A program made the position numbers and the translations under genes. A DNA stretch of 64,000 nucleotides, from NCBI GenBank assembly GCA_902530635.1, contig CACABC010000001.1, forward strand, positions 1 through 64,000, read 5' to 3'. Under the pieces are notes generated by a model, which saw nothing but the letters and a program-made list of their open reading frames with translations, had not been told where the DNA came from and searched no databases. Origin of the DNA: an uncultured Pelagibacteraceae bacterium. Its GTDB lineage: Bacteria > Pseudomonadota > Alphaproteobacteria > Pelagibacterales > Pelagibacteraceae. Below are positions 28,330-37,812 of the stretch, in pieces (position 1 is the stretch's first letter; each line of letters starts with the position of its first letter).

Positions 28330-29256
28330 CTACCTATTTGTTACTTGTAAAAATATATCTTCTAAATCCCCTTCATCGGTTGAAATATCAAGTATTTCTG
28401 CATTATTTTTCACTGCATCAATAATCTGATCAAATCTAAATCGACTTCTGTCATAGATAGCAATTATTTCAGATGCATTTTTTACAAATTTTACGCCATC
28501 TAATTTAATTTTTTCAAATTGATTAGAATTTTTAACTTTGAACTTAATTTTTTTACTTTCTATTCTATCAAGTAATTTTTGTGTAGTATCTAATGCTACC
28601 AAATTTCCTTTATTAATAATCCCAATTCGATCACACATTTCTTGTGCTTCATTAAGATTATGAGTTGTTAAAAATATAGTTACACCAAGTTTGTTAAGTT
28701 TTTTAACATTACTCCACAAATTTTGTCGAAGTTCTACATCAACGCCTGCAGTTGGCTCATCTAAAAATAAAATTGGTGGTTGGTGAACCATTGCTTTTGC
28801 AATTAACAACCTTCTTTTCATACCTCCAGAAAGGCTTCTTGTATATGCATCAGCTTGTTTAATTAAGGAAACTGTTTCTAAAATTGAATCAGTAATTCTA
28901 TCTGACTGTTTTACACCATAGAAGCCAGCTTGCAGCTCTAATAATTTTCTTGGGCTAAAAAAGGGATCAAAATTAATTTCTTGCGGTACAATCCCGATGT
29001 TAGCTCTAACTTGTCTTGGATTTTCATCTAGATCAAAACCCCACACATTAGCTTTACCAGAAGTTTTAATAACTGTGCCCGCCAAGATATTTATAAAAGT
29101 AGTTTTACCAGCACCATTTGGTCCTAAAAGTCCAAAAATTTCACCTTTTTTTACTTGTAAATTAAACTTATTAAGAGCTAAAATATTTTTAGTAGAACTA
29201 TTATCTTTTGAATAAATTTTGGTTAAATTTTCTGCAGATAATGCAATTTTGTCCAT
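28330..29256 (-). CDS. ABC transporter ATP-binding protein (ABC-2/CcmA type)
   Basis: A 308-residue ATPase subunit with Walker A GPNGAGKTT, Q-loop IVPQEINFD, signature SLSGGMKRRL, Walker B ILFLDEPTAGVD and the switch His in FLTTHNLNEAQ. The C-terminal extension of about 80 residues is typical of multidrug, polysaccharide or Nod-factor-like ABC-2 exporters. The permease subunit normally encoded next to it is missing; bioY follows but is not its usual partner. The substrate is unknown. Confidence 0.88.
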   Translation of the reverse strand: MDKIALSAENLTKIYSKDNSSTKNILALNKFNLQVKKGEIFGLLGPNGAGKTTFINILAGTVIKTSGKANVWGFDLDENPRQVRANIGIVPQEINFDPFFSPRKLLELQAGFYGVKQSDRITDSILETVSLIKQADAYTRSLSGGMKRRLLIAKAMVHQPPILFLDEPTAGVDVELRQNLWSNVKKLNKLGVTIFLTTHNLNEAQEMCDRIGIINKGNLVALDTTQKLLDRIESKKIKFKVKNSNQFEKIKLDGVKFVKNASEIIAIYDRSRFRFDQIIDAVKNNAEILDISTDEGDLEDIFLQVTNR

Positions 29257-29303
29257 AATTTAATATTATTATATCATTAAAAAATTTAGGGTATCATTAA
29301 TTA

Positions 29304-32075
29304 ATGAGTACAATTAAAAAAACAGATCACTTTTACCTGGTAGATGGGTCAGGATACATTTTTAGAGCTTATTACGCTCTTCCTCCTTTATCTAGAAAGA
29401 GTGACGGTTTACCTACAGGTGCTGTAAGCGGTTTTAGCAGTATGCTCTTTAAACTTTTAGAAGAATCAAGATCGGATGATTCAAAAAATAAACCAACTCA
29501 TTTTGCAGTAATTTTTGACTCCGCTAGAAAAAATTTTAGAAATGAAATTTACAAAGATTACAAAGCCAATCGATCAGAAGCACCAGATGATTTGGCGCCT
29601 CAATTTGAATATATAAGAAGAGCTGTTAAAGCTTTTAATTTACCCTCTATTGAGCAATTAAATTATGAAGCTGACGACCTAATAGCAACTTATGCAAAGC
29701 AAATTGTTAATTTAGGCGCTAAGGTTACAATAATTTCCTCTGACAAAGATTTGATGCAACTGGTCTCAAATAAAATAAGACTATTTGATCCAATGAAAAG
29801 TAAAGTTATTTCGGAAAAAGAAGTAATAGAAAAATTTGGAGTAAAACCAGAACAAGTAGTCGATGTTCAATCACTAGCGGGAGACTCTTCAGACAACATA
29901 CCTGGTGTACCAGGTATAGGTATAAAAACTGCATCAGAACTTATTAATAAATATAAAACATTGGATAACTTACTTAAGAAAGCTGAAGAAATACCTCAAA
30001 AGAAAAGAAAAGAGACTTTAATTGAAAATAAGAACCTAGCAATTATTAGTAAAAAATTAGTAACACTTAAAGATAATGTTCCAATAGAAAATAAAATTGA
30101 AAGTTTTGACATAAAACCAGTAGAAAAAAATAAACTTTATGATTTTTTAAGAGAAATGGAATTTAATAGGCTTTTAAGCCAAGCAATAGATTTTTATGGA
30201 GAACCAGATGAAAAAAATATTAACAAAAATAATAAAAAATCAATAATTAAAAAAATTGATATCTCAAAATATAAAACCATTAATCAAGAACAGGAGCTTG
30301 ATAATTTAATAGATATTTTAGAAGAACAATCAATTATTTCAATTGATACAGAAACAACTTCTCTTAGTCCAATAGATGCAGATTTAGTTGGAATTTCTGT
30401 ATGTTATTCATCAAATAAAGCATACTACATACCTTTAAAGCATAAAAAATCTAAATGTTTAGACGAGAAACTGGTCTTTAAAAAAGTAAAAAAAATTTTT
30501 GAGGATCCAAGTATCAAAAAAATCGGTCAAAATATTAAATTTGATTATATAATTTTAAAGAGATACGGAATTAATGTTGGACCAATCGAAGACACTATGC
30601 TTTTATCATACACTTTAGATGCCGGGATAAATAGGCATAATCTCGACACATTATCTGAAATTCATTTAAATCATAAAACCATCTCATTTAAAGACCTAGT
30701 TGGATCTGGAAAAAATCAAAAATCTTTTGAAGAAATTGATTTAAAACAAGCAACAGAATATGCAGGGGAAGATGCGGATGTTACTTTTAGATTATTTGAA
30801 TTATTAAAAAAAAGATTAGACGAGGAGAAATTAAATAGAATTTACGAATTTTTTGAAAAACCAATGGTAAAAATACTATCTGAAATTGAAATTCAAGGTA
30901 TCAAAATTGATAGTGAATACCTTAAAAAATTATCTAAAATTTTTGTGGGCAAAATAACAAAAATTGAGAAAGAAATTTATTCAATAGCTAACAAAAAATT
31001 TAATATCGGATCTCCCAAACAATTGGGTGAGATCATTTATAATGATCTCAAAATTGCTAAATTGAAAAAAACAAAAAAAGGAAGTCTAGCAACCAGCGCA
31101 TCGATTCTTGAAGATCTAGCTGCAAAGGGTCATAAATTTCCTAGTATAGTTTTAGAATGGAGACAGCTTTCAAAATTAAAAAATACTTATACAGATGCAC
31201 TTCAGGACCATATAAATCCAAAAACTGGTAGAGTACATACATCTTTTTTACTAGGAGCAACAAATACTGGAAGATTAGCTTCGAGTGACCCAAATTTACA
31301 AAATATTCCAATTAAAACAGATGCTGGTAGAGAAATCAGAAAAGCTTTTATTTCCGAGAAAAATAATATTTTGATTTCAGCAGACTATAATCAAGTTGAA
31401 ATGAGAATTTTAGCTGATCTTGCTAATGTAAAAGAATTAAAAAAAGCATTTACAAATAAAGAAGACATTCACTCTTTAACAGCTAGTCAAGTTTTTAACG
31501 TTCCAATAAAAAAAGTGGACGAAAATTTAAGAAGAAAAGCCAAAACTATTAATTTTGGTATAATTTATGGCATTACACAGTACGGTCTAGCTAAACAAAT
31601 TTCAGTATCTAATCAAGAAGCTTTAGATTTTATAAATGCATATTTCAAAAAATTTCCTGAAATAAAAGAATATATGGATGCTACTATTAAATATTGTAGA
31701 AAAAATGGTTATGTAAATAATATTTTTGGAAGAAGAATTCATCTAAGAGGCATAAATGATAAAAATTTTAGTGTAAGAAGTTTTCAAGAAAGAGCAGCAA
31801 TAAACGCTCCAATCCAAAGCTCTGCTGCTGATTTAATAAGACTTGCCATGATTAAAATAAATCAATTATCAAATTCAAATAAAACATACGATGCTAAAAT
31901 GCTTTTACAAATACATGATGAACTTGTTTTTGAGTGTTCAAAAACGAATCAAGTATCTATTGAGAAAATAGTTAAAAAAACCATGGAGTCAGTCTCAAGT
32001 TCCGAATATCATATGTTTACAATTCCGTTAGATGTGAACATTAATTCTGGTAAAAACTGGGATGAAGCACACTAA
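29304..32075 (+). CDS. polA: DNA polymerase I
   Basis: Repair and Okazaki-fragment polymerase, 923 residues, complete. The N-terminal 5' nuclease domain has DGSGYIFRAYYALP, YEADDLIATYA and the GDSSDNIPGVPGIGIKTA helix-hairpin-helix. The central 3'-5' proofreading domain keeps its acidic residues (SIDTETTSL, NIKFDYI, YAGEDADVT). The polymerase domain has GRLASSDPNLQNIP, ISADYNQVEMRIL, RRKAKTINFGIIYG (O helix) and LLQIHDELVFE. It starts 47 bases from the divergent ABC ATPase gene. Confidence 0.98.
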   Translation: MSTIKKTDHFYLVDGSGYIFRAYYALPPLSRKSDGLPTGAVSGFSSMLFKLLEESRSDDSKNKPTHFAVIFDSARKNFRNEIYKDYKANRSEAPDDLAPQFEYIRRAVKAFNLPSIEQLNYEADDLIATYAKQIVNLGAKVTIISSDKDLMQLVSNKIRLFDPMKSKVISEKEVIEKFGVKPEQVVDVQSLAGDSSDNIPGVPGIGIKTASELINKYKTLDNLLKKAEEIPQKKRKETLIENKNLAIISKKLVTLKDNVPIENKIESFDIKPVEKNKLYDFLREMEFNRLLSQAIDFYGEPDEKNINKNNKKSIIKKIDISKYKTINQEQELDNLIDILEEQSIISIDTETTSLSPIDADLVGISVCYSSNKAYYIPLKHKKSKCLDEKLVFKKVKKIFEDPSIKKIGQNIKFDYIILKRYGINVGPIEDTMLLSYTLDAGINRHNLDTLSEIHLNHKTISFKDLVGSGKNQKSFEEIDLKQATEYAGEDADVTFRLFELLKKRLDEEKLNRIYEFFEKPMVKILSEIEIQGIKIDSEYLKKLSKIFVGKITKIEKEIYSIANKKFNIGSPKQLGEIIYNDLKIAKLKKTKKGSLATSASILEDLAAKGHKFPSIVLEWRQLSKLKNTYTDALQDHINPKTGRVHTSFLLGATNTGRLASSDPNLQNIPIKTDAGREIRKAFISEKNNILISADYNQVEMRILADLANVKELKKAFTNKEDIHSLTASQVFNVPIKKVDENLRRKAKTINFGIIYGITQYGLAKQISVSNQEALDFINAYFKKFPEIKEYMDATIKYCRKNGYVNNIFGRRIHLRGINDKNFSVRSFQERAAINAPIQSSAADLIRLAMIKINQLSNSNKTYDAKMLLQIHDELVFECSKTNQVSIEKIVKKTMESVSSSEYHMFTIPLDVNINSGKNWDEAH

Positions 32076-32094
32076 AAATAAAATTGCCTAAATT

Positions 32095-32122
32095 TTGACA
32101 ATTTATTTTAAACTATTAGGAT
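32095..32122 (+). promoter_or_regulatory. Possible promoter of chvI
   Basis: TTGACA (32095-32100) is followed after 16 bases by TAGGAT (32117-32122), a four-of-six match to the -10 consensus. Transcription would start near or at the chvI ATG (32129), implying a leaderless or very short-leader mRNA. Read-through from polA is the alternative. Confidence 0.3.
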
Positions 32123-32128
32123 ATAAAA

Positions 32129-32827
32129 ATGTCTAAAACTATTGCACTAGTCGATGATGATAGAAATATTCTTACTAGTCTGAGCATAGCACTTGAGCGT
32201 GAAGGTTTTAAGGTGCAAACATACATTGATGGAGAGAGCGCTCTGGTCGGGCTTTCTAGAAGTCCGCCAGATTTAGCAGTTGTTGACATTAAAATGCCAA
32301 GAATGGATGGAGAAGAATTATTAAAAAGAATAAAGAAAAAAATGTCAATTCCAATTATTTTTTTAACTTCAAAAGATGAAGAGGTAGATGAGTTATTAGG
32401 TTTAAAATTAGGTGCAGATGACTTTATTAAAAAATCTGGAGGATTCTCCATTAAGGTATTGGTTGAAAGAATAAGAGTTCAATTGAGAAAAAAAAATAAT
32501 CCTCAGGATGAAACAAAAAATTTGATAGTTCATGGAAAACTTAAGCTTGATCCAAGCCAACTAGAATGTCAGTGGAATGGCAAAAATTTACCTGAAAAGC
32601 TGACAACAACAGAATTTCTAATTGTGAAAGAACTTGCGCAGAGACCAGGCGTTATTAAAGAAAGAGCCCATTTGATGGATATAGCTTATAAAGAAAATAC
32701 CGATATAGAAGATAGAACTATTGATAGCCACATTAAAAGAATAAGAAAGAAATTTAAAAAAATTGATGAGAAATTTTCATCAATTGAAACACGTTACGGT
32801 AGTGGTTATAGGTGGAATATTAGTTAA
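32129..32827 (+). CDS. chvI: OmpR-family response regulator ChvI
   Basis: Response regulator of the alphaproteobacterial envelope/acid-stress two-component pair. The receiver domain has [10 protein letters not shown], the phospho-Asp in [41 protein letters not shown] (the ChvI-type KKSGGFS rather than KPF), then a C-terminal winged helix with [16 protein letters not shown] and [14 protein letters not shown]. 232 residues. It overlaps chvG by one base (TAATG). Confidence 0.93.
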   Translation: MSKTIALVDDDRNILTSLSIALEREGFKVQTYIDGESALVGLSRSPPDLAVVDIKMPRMDGEELLKRIKKKMSIPIIFLTSKDEEVDELLGLKLGADDFIKKSGGFSIKVLVERIRVQLRKKNNPQDETKNLIVHGKLKLDPSQLECQWNGKNLPEKLTTTEFLIVKELAQRPGVIKERAHLMDIAYKENTDIEDRTIDSHIKRIRKKFKKIDEKFSSIETRYGSGYRWNIS

Positions 32828-34371
32828 TGCAATTAGTAAAAAGCTCATCATCAATACTAAGAAAATTTTTAATATTTAATTCTCTAATATTTCTAATTTT
32901 AGGTCTATTTACTTTTTTTTATCTTGAGGCTATCCAACCTAATTTAGTTAAACAAAGAGTTGAAAAACATACAGTAATTATAAATAATACATCTAATCAC
33001 ATTCAAAGATTAAATATTGATTTTAATGAAAAAGATTTAAAAAATTTTTTACTATCAACAAGATTTTTATTCCAAAATCTTGAAAGAGTTCAATTCTACA
33101 ATACCGAGGGAGTGCTAATTGGGGATACTAATGTAATAGATTTGGACCAAAGTGTTTTTGTAAGATCCGAAGTGATAGTTGAAGAAAATATAAATAGCAA
33201 TTCATCAACTTTAGAAACAAAAAATGAAAATAAAAAAACAGATGATAAGGTAAAGAAATCTACAATTAATAATTTAATTATTAATAAAAAAAATAATGAA
33301 CCAAAAGTTCTTGAAATAGAGGAGAATAATAATTTCTATGTGAAAACTTTAAATAGCATTAAAATTAATTCAGAAATTCTAGGATATATAATGGTTACTG
33401 AGCAAGCTAATGAAATTTTAATTGCAGTGGAAGAGAGAAAAAATTTTATACTTAGAACAGTTTTTGCAATTACAATTGCAATATTTCTTTTTTCAGTTTT
33501 TCTAAATAAATATATCCTTACGCCTATAGCCGCATTGGTAGGTTATACAGAATCAATTAAATCGAAAGATGACTCAAGTAGAAAAATAGAAAAATTTCTA
33601 ACCAGAAGTGATGAACTTGGATTGCTTTCAAGATCTCTAAACAACATGACTTTAGATCTTCAGAATCGGACTAGACGTGCTGAAAACTCATCAGCTGATT
33701 TAGCACACGAGATTAGAAATCCATTGGCTTCTTTAAAAGGTGCCTCTGAACTTCTAGAAAACACCACAGATCAAAGCGAAAGAATAAAATTAATTAAAAT
33801 TTTAAGTCATGATGTTGAAAGAATTGATAGATTAATAACAGACTACTCACAAATGCTTAAGGACGAAGCTTCTTTATCCAGAGAAAAAATGAAAAAACTT
33901 GATTTACTTGTTTTAATAAAAAATGTAGTGGATGAGTTTAAAAATAATTCAAATGTTCATGAAAGAAATATTAAATTTAAAATTATTAAAGAAAAACCAA
34001 ATGGTTATGATTATAAGCTTTTAGGAAAATATAATCGATTAGAGCAAATTCTGGCAAATTTATTGGACAACGCCGTTTCATTTAGCCCAAAAAATACTGA
34101 AGTTCTGATTAATATTAAAGGGGACAAAGACAAAGTTTCTTTTAAAGTAAAAGATAAAGGTCCAGGATTTCAAGAAAATAATACAGAAAAAATTTTTAAG
34201 AGATTTTATAGTAATAGACCAGAAAAATTTGGAGAACATTCTGGATTAGGTTTAAATATTGTTAAGAGTATTGTAGAAATGCATGGTGGAGATGTGAGAG
34301 CATACAATAGATCAGACAACCAAAGTGGTGCAGAAATAGAAGTAGAGTTGCCAAAAAAATATAATCAATAG
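32827..34371 (+). CDS. chvG: Sensor histidine kinase ChvG
   Basis: Membrane sensor kinase, 514 residues. Two transmembrane helices (about residues 14-32 and 212-228) flank a periplasmic sensor domain that contains an Asn/Lys-rich low-complexity insert (about residues 125-160). A HAMP-like linker precedes the H-box ADLAHEIRNPLASLKGASELL, followed by NLLDNAVSFSP, KDKGPGF and GLGLNIVKSIVEMHGG. In rhizobia ChvG is held inactive by ExoR; no exoR is seen here. ahcY follows 46 bases later, whereas hprK and PTS genes often lie between them in other alphaproteobacteria. Confidence 0.92.
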   Translation: MQLVKSSSSILRKFLIFNSLIFLILGLFTFFYLEAIQPNLVKQRVEKHTVIINNTSNHIQRLNIDFNEKDLKNFLLSTRFLFQNLERVQFYNTEGVLIGDTNVIDLDQSVFVRSEVIVEENINSNSSTLETKNENKKTDDKVKKSTINNLIINKKNNEPKVLEIEENNNFYVKTLNSIKINSEILGYIMVTEQANEILIAVEERKNFILRTVFAITIAIFLFSVFLNKYILTPIAALVGYTESIKSKDDSSRKIEKFLTRSDELGLLSRSLNNMTLDLQNRTRRAENSSADLAHEIRNPLASLKGASELLENTTDQSERIKLIKILSHDVERIDRLITDYSQMLKDEASLSREKMKKLDLLVLIKNVVDEFKNNSNVHERNIKFKIIKEKPNGYDYKLLGKYNRLEQILANLLDNAVSFSPKNTEVLINIKGDKDKVSFKVKDKGPGFQENNTEKIFKRFYSNRPEKFGEHSGLGLNIVKSIVEMHGGDVRAYNRSDNQSGAEIEVELPKKYNQ

Positions 34372-34417
34372 TGACTACTTGATTACTATAAATTAAATTG
34401 TTACAAGTTTTTTATAA

Positions 34418-35707
34418 ATGAGCCAAGATTTTAAAGTAAAAGACATAAATTTAGCTGACTTTGGTAGAAAAGAAATTTCAATAGCAGAGTCCGAGATGCC
34501 AGGCTTAATGGCATTAAGAAAAGAATATAAAGGTAAGAAACCTTTAAATGGAGCAAACATTCTTGGTTGTCTTCATATGACAATTCAAACAGCTGTTTTG
34601 ATAGAAACACTTGTTGAACTTGGTGCAAGTGTGAGATGGTCTTCTTGTAATATTTTCTCAACACAAGATCACGCTGCTGCTGCAATCGCAAAAGCAGGAA
34701 TACCGGTTTATGCATGGAAAGGTGAAACGGAAAAAGAATATTGGTGGTGCATTAAACAAACTATCGAAGGCGATAAAAGTTGGAAACCAAACATGATTTT
34801 AGATGATGGCGGTGATCTTACCGGACTAATGCACAAGGATTATAAAGACCTACTTAAAAATATTAAAGGAGTATCGGAAGAAACTACAACTGGAGTTTTA
34901 GCATTAAAAAAAATGGAGTCTAATAAAACATTGCTAATACCCGCTATAAATGTAAACGACTCAGTAACAAAATCTAAATTTGATAATTTATATGGCTGCC
35001 GAGAAAGTTTAGTAGATGGAATTAAAAGAGCAACAGACGTAATGATGTCTGGTAAAATTGCTATAGTTGCTGGTTTTGGAGATGTTGGTAAAGGAAGTGC
35101 GGCATCTCTAAGACAATCAGGCGCAAGAGTTATGGTAACAGAAACAGATCCTATTTGTGCACTCCAAGCAGCAATGGAAGGTTATGAAGTTGTATTAATG
35201 GATGATGCTATTAAGGAAGCAGACATAGTTGTAACTGCCACAGGTAATAAAGATATTGTAACCGCTGATCATATGAGGGAAATGAAAGATAGAGCAATAT
35301 TATGTAATATTGGCCATTTCGATAATGAAATTCAAGTTGATGCTTTAAAGAATTACAAGTGGACTGAAATAAAACCACAAGTGCATGAAATTGAACTCCC
35401 AAGTAAAAAAAGAATTATTTTATTAGCTGAGGGAAGATTAGTAAATCTTGGTTGTGCAACTGGGCACCCAAGCTTTGTTATGAGCGCTTCATTTACAAAT
35501 CAGGTTATAGCTCAAATTGAATTGTGGAATAATTCAAAAAATTACGAAAAGAAAGTTTATGTATTACCGAAGCACTTAGACGAAAAAGTTGCAACATTAC
35601 ACTTAGGTAAAGTTGGTGCTAAATTAACAAAATTGTCTAAGGAACAAGCAGACTATATTAGCGTTAAACCATCAGGACCATATAAACCCGATACTTATCG
35701 CTACTAA
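34418..35707 (+). CDS. ahcY: Adenosylhomocysteinase
   Basis: NAD-dependent hydrolase of S-adenosylhomocysteine to adenosine and homocysteine; it relieves inhibition of methyltransferases. The 429 residues show the family motifs [45 protein letters not shown], the NAD loop [21 protein letters not shown] and the C-terminal [13 protein letters not shown] involved in cofactor closure. The 46-base gap upstream is too short for an SAH riboswitch, and none was seen. Confidence 0.97.
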   Translation: MSQDFKVKDINLADFGRKEISIAESEMPGLMALRKEYKGKKPLNGANILGCLHMTIQTAVLIETLVELGASVRWSSCNIFSTQDHAAAAIAKAGIPVYAWKGETEKEYWWCIKQTIEGDKSWKPNMILDDGGDLTGLMHKDYKDLLKNIKGVSEETTTGVLALKKMESNKTLLIPAINVNDSVTKSKFDNLYGCRESLVDGIKRATDVMMSGKIAIVAGFGDVGKGSAASLRQSGARVMVTETDPICALQAAMEGYEVVLMDDAIKEADIVVTATGNKDIVTADHMREMKDRAILCNIGHFDNEIQVDALKNYKWTEIKPQVHEIELPSKKRIILLAEGRLVNLGCATGHPSFVMSASFTNQVIAQIELWNNSKNYEKKVYVLPKHLDEKVATLHLGKVGAKLTKLSKEQADYISVKPSGPYKPDTYRY

Positions 35708-35718
35708 AATAGTAGCCA

Positions 35719-36174
35719 ATGTTGAAATATTACTTATCTCAGATAGATACTATATCTAGAAAAATTTCATTATCTATATCAAAAACTGACTGTATATTTT
35801 TATACGGCGCATTAGGATCTGGAAAAACTACTTTTGTAAGAAGCTTGATTCATCAATTACAGAAAAAAAATAGAATAAAAAAAACGGAAGTTTTAAGTCC
35901 GACTTTTAGCCTACTTCATGAATACAATATAAAAAATTATAAAGTAATGCATTATGATTTATATCGATTAAAAAAGAGCAAAGATTTAGAGAAACTCGAT
36001 ATATTTAAAGAAAATGATAAATTGATAACAATAATAGAGTGGCCTGAGATAATTAAGAAAACCATAGCCAATAGACTTGAAATTACTTTTTATTATCAAG
36101 AAGAGGAAGAAAGTAGAAAATTGAAAATAAAAGGTTACGGAAAATGGAAAAAATTTAAATTAAATGCAATATAA
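35719..36174 (+). CDS. tsaE: tRNA threonylcarbamoyladenosine biosynthesis ATPase TsaE
   Basis: P-loop ATPase of the t6A complex (with TsaB and TsaD). Walker A is LYGALGSGKTTFVRSL, followed by SPTFSLLHEYN, the MHYDLYRLKK strand and IIEWPE. Length 151 is typical. It starts 11 bases after ahcY and overlaps the kinase gene downstream by 11 bases. The tsaE-amgK-murU order is common in alphaproteobacteria. Confidence 0.94.
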   Translation: MLKYYLSQIDTISRKISLSISKTDCIFLYGALGSGKTTFVRSLIHQLQKKNRIKKTEVLSPTFSLLHEYNIKNYKVMHYDLYRLKKSKDLEKLDIFKENDKLITIIEWPEIIKKTIANRLEITFYYQEEEESRKLKIKGYGKWKKFKLNAI

Positions 36175-37126
36175 ATTAAAAAAAATAAGAAGTGATGCAT
36201 CTTTTAGAGAATTTTTTAGACTCAAAAAAGGAAATAAAACATCAATTATTGTTACAGCAAAAAAAGAAAAATTTAAAAATTTAATTACATATTCTGCAAT
36301 AAACAAATTTCTAAGAGGCAAAGGCATTCATACTCCCAAAACAATTAGTCAACATTTTAGTGAAGGTATAATGGAAATTGAAGATTTTGGTCATAATACA
36401 CTCTTCCATTCTATCAGAAAATCAAAAAATATTTTTCCTTATTATAAAAAAAGCATAAATGTAATTTTAAAATTACAAAAAATAAAACCAATTAATAAAA
36501 TTAAAATTAAATCGAATCGAAATTTAAAATTAAATACTTATAACCTTAAAAATCTACATAAGGATTCTGATTTGTTTTTGAATTGGTACCTTCCGGGAGT
36601 CTTAGGTAAAAGAAAATCTAAAAAATTTAAAAAAAAAATAAAAATAGAATTAAATAAATTATATAAACAAATTTATTTTAAAAATAAGTTTATAGTCCAT
36701 AGGGACTTTCATGTTTCAAATATTATGCCTGTGAAAAGCAAATTGGGAATTATTGACACTCAAGATGTTATTTTAGGAAACCCATTGTATGATGTGGCCT
36801 CTCTAATTGATGATGTTAGAATAGAAATACCATTACCGATAAAAAATAAAATTTTTCAATATTATGCAAAAAAGGGCTCTTTGAAAAAAAATATCTACTT
36901 TTTAAAAAATGATTTTGACATTTTATCAGTTCAAAGAAATTTAAAGATACTTGGTATATTTTATAGACTAAATAAAAGAGATAAAAAACCTCAATATCTG
37001 AAATATTTACCTTATACTTGGAAACTTATTGAATTAAGAATGAAAAATAAAATTTTTAAAAATTTACAAAAAATTTTATTAAATGTTGTAAGTAAAAAGC
37101 TAAGAAAAAAAAGAAATTTTAAATGA
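36164..37126 (+). CDS. amgK: APH-family sugar kinase, probable AmgK
   Basis: Aminoglycoside-phosphotransferase-fold kinase, 320 residues. Catalytic loop VHRDFHVSNIM and metal motif GIIDTQDVILGNPLYDVASLIDD match AmgK, the anomeric N-acetylmuramate/N-acetylglucosamine kinase that feeds MurU in cell-wall recycling. The role rests on these motifs and on the adjacent murU-like gene (4-base overlap). The protein is extremely Lys-rich outside the motifs. Substrate specificity is not provable from sequence alone. Confidence 0.82.
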   Translation: MQYKLKKIRSDASFREFFRLKKGNKTSIIVTAKKEKFKNLITYSAINKFLRGKGIHTPKTISQHFSEGIMEIEDFGHNTLFHSIRKSKNIFPYYKKSINVILKLQKIKPINKIKIKSNRNLKLNTYNLKNLHKDSDLFLNWYLPGVLGKRKSKKFKKKIKIELNKLYKQIYFKNKFIVHRDFHVSNIMPVKSKLGIIDTQDVILGNPLYDVASLIDDVRIEIPLPIKNKIFQYYAKKGSLKKNIYFLKNDFDILSVQRNLKILGIFYRLNKRDKKPQYLKYLPYTWKLIELRMKNKIFKNLQKILLNVVSKKLRKKRNFK

Positions 37127-37812
37127 AAATTAAAAAAGCAATTATTCTTGGAGCTGGTTTTGGAAAAAGATTGTACCCAATCACAAAAAAAATTCCAAAA
37201 CCACTCGTAAAAATCAGAAACAAAACTATACTTGAAAACACTATCAATTTTTTAATTTCACTTGGAGTAAAACATATTGTTATAAATACACATTATCTTC
37301 ATAATAAAATTTCAAGCTTTGTAAAAAACAAAAAATTCTCTTGCAAAATAGATTTAGTTTTTGAGAAAAAGAAAATATTAAATACTGGCGGAGGAATCTT
37401 AAATGCTTCAAAAAAATTTAAAAAACAAGTCTTCTTTGTATTAAATCCAGATACCCTCTGGAGAAAAGAATATAAGAAAGAGTTAAAAAATTTAATAAAA
37501 ATTTATCAAAAAAATAAAAAACCAGCTATGCTTTTAATTCCGAAGAGTAAAAGTTTTGATAAATCATTTAAAGGAGATTTTAATTTGAATTCTAGAAAAC
37601 AAGTTTTGAGGCAAAAAAATAATAAACTTATTTTTACAGGTGCTCAAATCATTACAAGATCAGTTTTTAAATCAAAAAAAATCAAGCCATTTTCTATGAA
37701 TAAAGTATGGGATAATTTAATTAAAAAAAAAGAATTAGTAGGTACCGTAAGTAAACAAAAATTTTTACATATCAATAACTATAAGATTTACAGGAAGTTA
37801 ATTAAGTATTAG
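37123..37812 (+). CDS. murU: Sugar nucleotidyltransferase, probable MurU
   Basis: A 229-residue nucleotidyltransferase with the activated-sugar site AIILGAGFGKRLYPITKKIPKPLVKI, LGVKHIVINTHYL, and LNTGGGILNA. Next to amgK it most likely makes UDP-MurNAc from MurNAc-1-phosphate, bypassing de novo synthesis. A mannose-1-phosphate guanylyltransferase-like role is the alternative. addB, which commonly follows in alphaproteobacteria, is absent. The 3' end overlaps the convergent gpmA by 11 bases. Confidence 0.82.
   Translation: MKIKKAIILGAGFGKRLYPITKKIPKPLVKIRNKTILENTINFLISLGVKHIVINTHYLHNKISSFVKNKKFSCKIDLVFEKKKILNTGGGILNASKKFKKQVFFVLNPDTLWRKEYKKELKNLIKIYQKNKKPAMLLIPKSKSFDKSFKGDFNLNSRKQVLRQKNNKLIFTGAQIITRSVFKSKKIKPFSMNKVWDNLIKKKELVGTVSKQKFLHINNYKIYRKLIKY

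Noticed and set aside
33200-33310. Low-complexity Asn/Lys stretch in chvG as a frameshift or repeat expansion
   Set aside because: The frame is intact on both sides with all kinase motifs; it looks like an AT-driven linker.
34372-34417. SAH or SAM riboswitch upstream of ahcY
   Set aside because: The gap is only 46 bases and shows no fitting stem pattern.
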